Shown: in pieces, positions 1 to 4,921 of the stretch
Numbering within the stretch: the first letter of the stretch is position 1
Layout: each line of letters starts with the position of its first letter
DNA from: Bdellovibrionales bacterium
Lineage (GTDB): Bacteria > Bdellovibrionota > Bdellovibrionia > Bdellovibrionales > JAMPXM01
Direction of reading: 5' to 3'
DNA: 6,729 nt
Assembly: GCA_005792225.1 (NCBI GenBank)
Contig: SXSP01000533.1
Coordinates: forward strand, 1-6,729
Translations under genes and position numbers: made by a program
The notes under the pieces: model-generated
Database searches by the model: none
What the model saw: only the letters and a program-made list of their open reading frames with translations
Told to the model about the DNA's origin: nothing

Positions 1-150
1 GAGCACGCGTACGCGGCGGACGCCGTGCGGAACACGCAGGCCGAAATGACATTGCCCGCACAAAACCCGCTACCACAGCGCAAGACGCGCACAGCAACAA
101 AGAATGTTTACAATTGCAAACCAAACAAAATAAAGCTACCTTCCCTTCCG
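1..150. other. Left flank of the transposase gene, no gene assigned
   Basis: I see no convincing gene here. The transposase frame is open from the first base and a GTG at 25 could in principle start it. The roughly 42 residues encoded before the ATG at 151 are basic and low in complexity and do not resemble the family's N-terminus. Positions 6-15 are the palindrome CGCGTACGCG. The second half is AT-rich. TTTACA at 107-112 followed 18 bases later by TAAAGC (131-136) is a weak candidate promoter for the transposase gene. An ATG on the minus strand at 48-46 opens a frame that leaves the window, but I have no support for it being a gene. Confidence 0.4.
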
Positions 151-735
151 ATGAAACTCCCTCGCCAAGCGGATCTCTTCGCAAACGACACTGATTATCG
201 CCCGCGGCGCTACACTCACGGTGGCGATACTTCTAAAGGTAAACGTAAACTTTCGCGCCCGCTTGACCGCAGGAAGCCCGCGCATCTCACATTGAAATCA
301 ACTAAAGCAAAAGGCCCGCTGAACTTTCGCAGCCCGCGCAACAAACTCTACATCGAGAAAGTCGTTGAGAAATGGGCGCGCAGACTTGGCATCACGATTC
401 ACGCTCAACAAAACGTTGGAAATCACATTCATCTCATCGTGAGTTTTCCTCGCCGAGAGGCTGTGCAGAACTTCATGCGTACCGTTGCGGGGCTCATCGC
501 GAGACACGTGACAGGCGCGAAGAAGGGGAAGCCCTTCGGCGAACGGTTTTGGGATGCGCTTGCGTTCTCGCGGGTTGTCCACGGTGAAAGAGATCTCTGG
601 AATCTCAAGCGCTACATTCTCAAGAACGAAGTTGAGGCTGAGTTCGGCGGCCGGGTACGTGAGGGGGTTGAGCGATTTGATGAGGCAGATCGCAAGGCAA
701 GGAAAACCGGACGGCCGATCTGGGAATTTCTCTAG
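151..735 (+). CDS. REP-associated tyrosine transposase (Y1/HUH family, IS200-like)
   Basis: This is a 194-residue single-strand DNA transposase-like protein of the Y1_Tnp (COG1943) family. Such enzymes nick and join single-stranded DNA through a tyrosine-DNA intermediate and are linked to dispersed REP-type hairpins. The HUH metal-binding motif is visible as NHIHLIV at residues 91-97 (His92 and His94). The likely catalytic tyrosine is Tyr155 in LKRYILKNE, where relatives usually have a YIxxNP-like motif. The N-terminal part (HGG, then KGKRKLSRPLDRRKPAHLTL) matches the usual first beta strand of the fold. I chose the ATG at 151 because the protein from MKLPRQADLF has normal family length, while an upstream GTG at 25 adds an unlikely basic tail. 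No Shine-Dalgarno sequence precedes it. No tnpB or second transposase gene is present, so it appears to be a stand-alone RAYT. The reading frame is intact. Confidence 0.87.
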   Translation: MKLPRQADLFANDTDYRPRRYTHGGDTSKGKRKLSRPLDRRKPAHLTLKSTKAKGPLNFRSPRNKLYIEKVVEKWARRLGITIHAQQNVGNHIHLIVSFPRREAVQNFMRTVAGLIARHVTGAKKGKPFGERFWDALAFSRVVHGERDLWNLKRYILKNEVEAEFGGRVREGVERFDEADRKARKTGRPIWEFL

Positions 736-747
736 GCGAGCGAAGGT

Positions 748-775
748 CCCCAACCCTAACCCCAACCGCGACCCC
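748..775 (-). repeat. C-rich telomere-like run; candidate G-quadruplex on the minus strand
   Basis: Starting 13 bases after the transposase stop codon, the plus strand has C-runs at 748-751, 754-756, 760-763 and 772-775, with CCCCAACCCTAACCCCAACC as the core. Read on the minus strand this gives four runs of three or four G separated by 8, 3 and 2 bases. One loop is slightly longer than the classic limit of 7. The CCCTAA-like units look like a degenerate short tandem repeat. The role is unknown. Confidence 0.45.
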
Positions 776-831
776 GCCAGCAAACAAAACACAATCAGTT
801 TACAGTAACAGCTCTATTTTTAGCCTTAACC

Positions 832-854
832 TCAAACCAATTTGACAGGGGTCA
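832..854. repeat. Two overlapping small inverted repeats upstream of and over the -35 box
   Basis: TCAAA (832-836) and TTTGA (841-845) form a perfect 5-bp inverted repeat around CCAA. It overlaps TGAC (843-846) and GTCA (851-854), a second one around AGGG. Both touch the -35 hexamer at 842-847. They could be an operator or part of the transposase-associated flank. They are short, so chance is possible. Confidence 0.3.
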
Positions 855-870
855 GCCGCGGGCCTATTTA
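842..870 (+). promoter_or_regulatory. Sigma70-type promoter for the DUF2721 gene
   Basis: TTGACA (842-847, full consensus) is followed by a 17-base spacer and TATTTA (865-870, four of six bases of TATAAT). The usual start of transcription, about seven bases after the -10 box, falls at 877, which is the A of the ATG. There is no Shine-Dalgarno sequence between the -10 box and the ATG, consistent with a leaderless transcript. A GC-rich GCCGCGGGC lies inside the spacer. Confidence 0.6.
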
Positions 871-876
871 CGTCGC

Positions 877-1383
877 ATGACGATTGAAACTTCGCTTCTG
901 GCTCAGAATCCGTTTGCGGTTATTACTTTCATTGCGGCGCCGGCGATACTCACGAATGCTTCGAGCATTATGACGTTGTCGACGAGTACGCGGCTCATGC
1001 GGTGTTTGGATCGGGTGAATCAGTTGGGGCAGAAGCTCGATCAGGGTGGGCTGTCGGCGGATCTTCAGACGATGTACATCACGCAGATGGAACTTTCGCA
1101 TCGACAGTCGCGGAAATTTTTGCGGGCGCTGAGGGCGACTTATGTAACACTCGCGTGTTTTGCGATTGCTTCGTTGTTTGCGCTGCTCGGGGCGACGACG
1201 ACGACCGTGCTTCCGCTCGTTTTCGCGGAAGCGTTCGGGGTGTTTAGTTTATTAACGGGTGCGGTGGGTGTTGTGGGGCTGACGCTCGCGAGCGTGAATT
1301 TGATCGCCGCGAGTCGAATCACCGTGGCGATCATGGATCAGGATTTTGAGCATCTGAAGAGGCATCACGGCCTCATCCCTTGA
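877..1383 (+). CDS. DUF2721 family integral membrane protein
   Basis: This 168-residue protein resembles the DUF2721 family, small inner-membrane proteins of unknown function. The layout fits: a first hydrophobic segment at about residues 14-36 runs into a region with repeated arginines (TRLMRCLDRVNQL, about 38-50). A polar central stretch with a possible coiled or helical cytoplasmic loop (about 50-86) follows. Two further membrane segments lie at about 88-110 and 115-147, and the tail is short and charged. The ATG at 877 keeps the first membrane helix whole, so it is preferred over the internal Met32. It sits directly after a strong promoter with no ribosome binding site. Its stop is 17 bp from the stop of the convergent dehydrogenase gene, and no hairpin terminator is visible between them. 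The function cannot be inferred from the sequence. Confidence 0.82.
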   Translation: MTIETSLLAQNPFAVITFIAAPAILTNASSIMTLSTSTRLMRCLDRVNQLGQKLDQGGLSADLQTMYITQMELSHRQSRKFLRALRATYVTLACFAIASLFALLGATTTTVLPLVFAEAFGVFSLLTGAVGVVGLTLASVNLIAASRITVAIMDQDFEHLKRHHGLIP

Positions 1384-1400
1384 GAACGTGCGGGCGCGAA

Positions 1401-2669
1401 TCAGCCGCCGAAGCGTTCGGGGCGGAACGGCTTCGCGTCGGTGATCGGTGAGCGGCCAAGGATCAGATCAGCTCCGAGGCGCGCGGAGCCGGGCGCGCTC
1501 TGAAGACCCAACATTTGGTGGCCGACGTTGTAGAACAAGTTCGACCAGCGTTTGGAGTAACCGATCATTGGGACACCGTCGGGTGTACAGGGGCGGAGGC
1601 CGCGCCAGATCTCGCGCACTTCGGGGCCCTTTTGCATGTGCATGTATTCTTGCGAGCCGTTCAGGATGTTGTTCATCCGGCGCGACGTGATGCTGTCGTC
1701 TTGATTGACCAGCTCAAGGGTTCCCGCGAGGCGAACCGAGTCGGCGCGCGGGGTGACGGCAATTTTTCGTTCCACGATCATGATGGGGTGCGTGGGTTTT
1801 GTTTCGAACGAGTTGGTGATCAGGCTGTAGCCTTTGCCGCCGAGGATCGGGACGGAAACGCGAAGGCGCTTCGCCATCGGGTACGACCACGTTCCCGTCG
1901 CGAGGACGATGAGATCGGATTTGAAGACGCCGCGGGTGGTGGCGACTTCGGTGATCTTACTGCCTTCGAAGCCGAAGTCGAAAACTTCGGTGCGAGTTTG
2001 GATGCGACCGCCGGCGGCTTCGAATTCGCGCGCGAGGGCTTTTACGGTTTCGAGTGGCTCGGAGTGTGCTTCGGAGGGGAAGTACACTCCGCCCTTTAAT
2101 CCCGGCTTCAAGGCGGGCTCGAGCGCGCTGACTTCTTCGCCGTTCAGGAGTTTTCCGGGGATTCCGCGCTCCTGCATGAGTTGCATTTCGATTTCGGCCG
2201 CGCGCAAGCCGTCTTCACCCTTGCTGACCATCAGCAAGCCTTTTTGATCGAAGCCGAAGGTTTGCGGGGCGCGGTCTGCAAGTTCTTTGTAGAAGGTCAG
2301 GCTGTATTTCGAGATGTCGGTCAAGACCGCGACGGCGCTCCGCAGGCGGGTTTCGTTCATCGCCGCGAGAAAGCCCATCATCCAGCGGAACAAGAGCCAG
2401 CTCGGTTGGGGCTTGATGTAGAGCGGGCTATCGGGATTGAGTAGCCAGCCGATCGATTTCAGAAACATACCCGGTTGCGGGAGTGGCATCGCGAAACAAG
2501 GTGTGATCCAACCCGCGTTCCCGTAAGAGCAGCCCATGCCCGGCTCACCTTTATCGATGACGAGGACCTGGCGGCCTGATTTTTGGAGTTCATGCGCGAT
2601 CGACAGACCAATGATTCCGGCGCCGATGACAAGACAATCGACTTTGGTAGCGGCTTTTGAGGCTTCCAT
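1401..2669 (-). CDS. FAD-dependent amino-acid dehydrogenase, DadA-like (DAO family)
   Basis: This 422-residue protein belongs to the FAD-dependent D-amino acid oxidase/dehydrogenase superfamily and most resembles the small subunit of D-amino acid dehydrogenase. DadA oxidises D-amino acids to 2-oxo acids and ammonia and passes electrons to the respiratory chain. The dinucleotide-binding motif GAGIIG is at residues 16-21, with Asp39 ending the second beta strand (VLVIDKG). The DadA-type segment SYGNAGWITP follows at about 48-57, and the C-terminal FAD-binding block RGLRPCTPDGVPMIG is at 356-370. The late block GHQMLGLQSAPGSARLGADLI (383 onward) has Gln where relatives usually have Gly (GHGMLG). 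An AGGG Shine-Dalgarno sequence six bases before the ATG supports the start. It lies 102 bp after the peptide-binding-protein gene on the same strand, so cotranscription is possible but not shown. The substrate is not certain: D-amino acids, glycine, sarcosine or hydroxyproline are all used by relatives. Confidence 0.85.
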   Translation of the reverse strand: MEASKAATKVDCLVIGAGIIGLSIAHELQKSGRQVLVIDKGEPGMGCSYGNAGWITPCFAMPLPQPGMFLKSIGWLLNPDSPLYIKPQPSWLLFRWMMGFLAAMNETRLRSAVAVLTDISKYSLTFYKELADRAPQTFGFDQKGLLMVSKGEDGLRAAEIEMQLMQERGIPGKLLNGEEVSALEPALKPGLKGGVYFPSEAHSEPLETVKALAREFEAAGGRIQTRTEVFDFGFEGSKITEVATTRGVFKSDLIVLATGTWSYPMAKRLRVSVPILGGKGYSLITNSFETKPTHPIMIVERKIAVTPRADSVRLAGTLELVNQDDSITSRRMNNILNGSQEYMHMQKGPEVREIWRGLRPCTPDGVPMIGYSKRWSNLFYNVGHQMLGLQSAPGSARLGADLILGRSPITDAKPFRPERFGG

Positions 2670-2675
2670 GGTTCA

Positions 2676-2680
2676 CCCTT
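2676..2680 (-). promoter_or_regulatory. Ribosome binding site of the DadA-like gene
   Basis: AAGGG on the minus strand ends six bases before the ATG at 2669, which supports that start. The remaining gap up to 2771 shows no clear terminator and no confident promoter. TTGAGT with a poor -10 box is the best I could find and I do not claim it. Confidence 0.55.
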
Positions 2681-2771
2681 GATGTGTTTTTGAACTCCCA
2701 TAGATTGCTGAAACACGCCTTGGAACTCAAGCGTCTCTTCAACCAACGGGCAATTTCCTGATGAGCTGGAC

Positions 2772-4283
2772 CTACTTCTCGAGGGCTCCGAGGTCAATGA
2801 TCTGGTATGGACTCACGCGAAAGCCTTTCAGGGATTTCGAAACTCCGAAAACTTGGAGCCTCAAGAGGAGCGGCACGATCGCGACGTCGGCTTCGATCAG
2901 CTGACGGTTGGCCTCTCGCGCCAGCTCCGCGCGACGGGGCCCCACGGGTGTTGCTTTAAAGTCAGCGAGGAGCTTTTCGTAAACTTCGCTCTTATACCGA
3001 TTGTGGGGAGGCGTACTCTCGTTCGTGAATGAGTTCAGTTGGGCCACCGGATCGTTAAATGTCGCGCTCATACCGAGGTAGTACATTTCAGGAGGATCAC
3101 TCTGCAGTCGGCCGAGAAGGGTCTTGAGTTCCATCGGTTCGATTTCGATCCTGAGACCGAGTTTGCGGAAGAGATCGCTCTGTACCTTCTCGGCAACGAT
3201 TTTGCCGGGCCCCGAGTTTCCGTAAGCGAATCGGATGCGGGGCTTTTTAGCGAGGCTGCGAATTTTCGCAACCGCCGCCTCGTCGACGAGGGGTTTGTAC
3301 GGAAGCGTTCCCGCGATCGACTTCGGTAGATAGCTCGTTGCCGGCTCGTACCCACCGTGGAGAGCCCGCGCGAGGCCCTCTCGATCGATCGCAGCAGCGA
3401 CCGCTTTCCGCCAATCGAGATCGTTAAATGGAGCCTTAGAGAGATTGAAGGAGACATAGAACGTCGTCGCACTCGGAAAAGTTTTGACCAGTCCCTCTTT
3501 CTTAAGCCTCTCGATTTCCGAGAGCGTCACGGTCGAAACGACGTCCATGCGCCCGCTCTCGAAAAGATTCATCGCCGTAATTTCCTCGGAGAGGATTTTG
3601 TACGTGATCGGTTTTTTGCCCGGCGAAGACGCGTGCGGATTTGGCGCGAGCAAGACTTCGTCGGAGGGCCGATAAGAGATGATTTTATAATCGCCCGTCA
3701 CGGGATGCGTATGATCCCAACGCCCCTTTGATGCCGTTAAGATCTCAGGGCGCAAGGGGCTCGCCGCCGGAAGAGTGAGCTCAAGCAAAAGAAGTGGATC
3801 GGCTTTCATGAGCTCGATGACAACATCGTCGCCTTCCCGCCTCACACCGAGGGTCTCCAAGGGCAACTTGCCCGCGAAAACCTCACGCGCGTTTTTGATC
3901 GCGAAAAAATACTCGGCATTGGGTGCCGCGGTTTTGGGATTGAGAGTATGCCGAAGCCCCGTCACGATATGATCGGCGGTGACCGCGACCCCATCCGACC
4001 AGCGCGCGTTCGGGCGGAGCTTAAACTTATACTTCAGTCCGTCTTTTGAAATTTCATGAGATGCGGCGAGCCCGTTTTCAAGCTCCCCGTCTGGACCGAG
4101 CTTGAAGAGACCCTCTTGAACATTGCGGAGAATACCGAATCCGTAAACGTCCACCGCGCGCCAGGGGTCGAGCGAACTCGGCTCACCCCCGATTTGAATG
4201 CGGATCGCGTCTTTTTGTTTAGCTTGAGCCGCCGGGCTCGAGACGAGAGTCTGTGAGAGAAGAAGCGCAAGAAGTAAGCTCAT
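2772..4283 (-). CDS. Peptide ABC transporter periplasmic binding protein (OppA/SBP_bac_5 family)
   Basis: This 503-residue protein is a family 5 extracellular solute-binding protein, the type that captures oligopeptides (sometimes nickel or sugars) for an ABC importer. Residues 1-21 form a signal peptide with a leucine-rich core and a likely cut after AQA. There is no lipobox cysteine, so the product should be soluble in the periplasm. The mature N-terminus IRIQIGGEPSSLDPWRA carries the family's typical EPxSLDP segment. GLKYKFKLRPNARWSDGVAVTADHI at about 80-105 matches the conserved YtFkLRxxxkWsDGxpvTAxD block, split here by a few substitutions. Length is slightly under the usual 520-550. No permease or ATPase gene is in the window, so it may serve a transporter encoded elsewhere. 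The signal peptide lacks the normal basic n-region. An in-frame TAA three codons before the ATG at 4283 rules out an upstream start. No Shine-Dalgarno sequence is present, and the start codon lies in a strong hairpin. Confidence 0.9.
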   Translation of the reverse strand: MSLLLALLLSQTLVSSPAAQAKQKDAIRIQIGGEPSSLDPWRAVDVYGFGILRNVQEGLFKLGPDGELENGLAASHEISKDGLKYKFKLRPNARWSDGVAVTADHIVTGLRHTLNPKTAAPNAEYFFAIKNAREVFAGKLPLETLGVRREGDDVVIELMKADPLLLLELTLPAASPLRPEILTASKGRWDHTHPVTGDYKIISYRPSDEVLLAPNPHASSPGKKPITYKILSEEITAMNLFESGRMDVVSTVTLSEIERLKKEGLVKTFPSATTFYVSFNLSKAPFNDLDWRKAVAAAIDREGLARALHGGYEPATSYLPKSIAGTLPYKPLVDEAAVAKIRSLAKKPRIRFAYGNSGPGKIVAEKVQSDLFRKLGLRIEIEPMELKTLLGRLQSDPPEMYYLGMSATFNDPVAQLNSFTNESTPPHNRYKSEVYEKLLADFKATPVGPRRAELAREANRQLIEADVAIVPLLLRLQVFGVSKSLKGFRVSPYQIIDLGALEK

Positions 4284-4297
4284 GCGATGAGCTTACT
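4273..4297 (-). promoter_or_regulatory. Perfect 11-bp inverted repeat sequestering the binding-protein start codon
   Basis: On the minus strand AGTAAGCTCAT, the loop CGC, and ATGAGCTTACT form a perfect 11-bp stem with a three-base loop. The first three bases of the 3' arm are the start codon of the OppA-like gene. The stop codon of the upstream DUF3465 gene is only 10 nt before the stem. In RNA this would hide the start codon until opened, for example by a ribosome terminating on the upstream gene. As DNA it would equally be a good dyad for a regulator. There is no run of T after it on either strand, so it is not a rho-independent terminator. The structure is seen directly; the role is inferred. 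Confidence 0.6.
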
Positions 4298-4307
4298 GAA
4301 GCCGAAC

Positions 4308-4826
4308 TTAGAAGTCCATGTGGCTGCGGCCGCGATTCATCTGACCTCTTTGGCCAAACACGCGACCACCGACGGCGACAAAACCGTCTTCGTGGCGTCC
4401 GTTGGGTGACCCATGGACCCAGTGAATGATCGCTCCAGCGGGCGAAGGCGGATATTTTCCGTTTTGCGAGTGAGCGGTGATGTAATCGCCGCAAACGACG
4501 ACTTGGGATCCCGGATTGAGTTCAGGAAGATCTCCGAAACTGTTGTTGTACACGACTTCCACGACATCGCGAGGATTCGGGCCGATCTTCAGAAGAAAAT
4601 GAAGGTGCGTATCGCGTTCTCTAAGGGTTTCGACGACGAGGCCCTGAACGTGTCCACGCCCCTGCCATGCATTGGGTGTCGAGCTTTTCCACTGGAGAAC
4701 TTGGGAGTTATTGAAGGAGATCGCCTCTCCACGAGCCCGGCAGGTCGCGTTTTCGCTCGAGCGTCCCCACGCCGCGAAGGTGAGAAAAAGCGAAAGAAAC
4801 GAGACCCCAAGAATCCGTGCCACCAT
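4308..4826 (-). CDS. Exported DUF3465 family protein
   Basis: This 172-residue protein matches the DUF3465 family, small exported bacterial proteins of unknown function. Residues 1 to about 21 are a signal peptide (basic start VAR, hydrophobic core, probable cut near AAWG). Family landmarks visible in order are the HxH segment DTHLHFLLKIG (His74, His76), GDY at 113-115, and the signature IIHWVHGSPNGRHEDG ending near 148 with His135, His138 and His145. Relatives share the HW.H....RHEDG pattern. The clustered histidines could bind metal or nucleic acid, but this is a guess. Cys29 and Cys112 could form a disulphide in the periplasm. The C-terminal tail after about 157 is rich in Arg, Gly and Gln. 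The ATG at 4826 is preceded by a G-rich stretch (GGGGGCGGC) that can serve as the ribosome binding site. It stands 95 bp after the amylase gene and 24 bp before the peptide-binding-protein gene, so it probably shares a transcript with the latter. Confidence 0.8.
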   Translation of the reverse strand: MVARILGVSFLSLFLTFAAWGRSSENATCRARGEAISFNNSQVLQWKSSTPNAWQGRGHVQGLVVETLRERDTHLHFLLKIGPNPRDVVEVVYNNSFGDLPELNPGSQVVVCGDYITAHSQNGKYPPSPAGAIIHWVHGSPNGRHEDGFVAVGGRVFGQRGQMNRGRSHMDF

Positions 4827-4921
4827 GCCGCCCCCAATCTATTTTGGGCGCAACCTACTTCGGCGACCTCGAAATATCAATGCGTTTTCCGAATAAAAAA
4901 TTTATTCAGATGCATGATAAC
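4827..4921 (-). promoter_or_regulatory. Intergenic spacer with AT-rich hairpin before DUF3465
   Basis: GAATAAA (4891-4897) and TTTATTC (4901-4907) form a perfect 7-bp inverted repeat around AAA. On the minus strand it extends to 9 pairs, 4889-4909, if one G-U pair is allowed. It has no GC-rich stem and no trailing T-run, so it would be a poor terminator for the amylase gene. The AT-rich DNA is a plausible promoter site for DUF3465, but I cannot name -35 and -10 boxes with confidence. Nearer the gene, CGCCC and GGGCG (minus strand, either side of AAAATAGATTGG) can pair and would partly hide the G-rich ribosome binding site. Confidence 0.35.

Larger units (their letters stand above)
127..820. 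repeat. Possible short imperfect inverted repeat flanking the transposase
   Basis: AAAATAAAGCT at 127-137 and AGCTCTATTTT at 810-820 are inverted relative to each other with 10 of 11 positions matching. They bracket the transposase gene. RAYT genes are not normally bounded by classical terminal repeats, and both copies lie in AT-rich DNA, so this may be chance. Confidence 0.2.

Noticed and set aside
25..150. Extension of the transposase to the GTG at 25
   Set aside because: The extra residues are low-complexity and basic, the family start matches MKLP at 151, and a possible promoter lies inside the extension.
298..792. A 164-codon minus-strand open frame opposite the transposase
   Set aside because: It mirrors the transposase gene, and the plus-strand product carries the HIH motif and tyrosine of a known family.
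1384..1400. Shared terminator between the convergent DUF2721 and DadA-like genes
   Set aside because: The 17-bp gap holds no inverted repeat followed by T on either strand.
1515..2099. A 194-codon plus-strand open frame opposite the DadA-like gene
   Set aside because: It lies wholly antisense to a clear FAD enzyme, has no family resemblance, and its composition (rich in Asp, Glu, Gly, Ala, Arg) is typical of a frame reflected from a GC-rich gene.
4284..4325. A frameshift hiding a longer, basic signal peptide of the binding protein (SKFGFSKLIA in another frame)
   Set aside because: That frame has no start codon after its upstream TGA, and the ATG at 4283 fits a complete hydrophobic signal core. 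It remains only a minor possibility.
4889..4909. Rho-independent terminator after the amylase gene
   Set aside because: The stem is almost entirely A-T pairs and no T-run follows on either strand.
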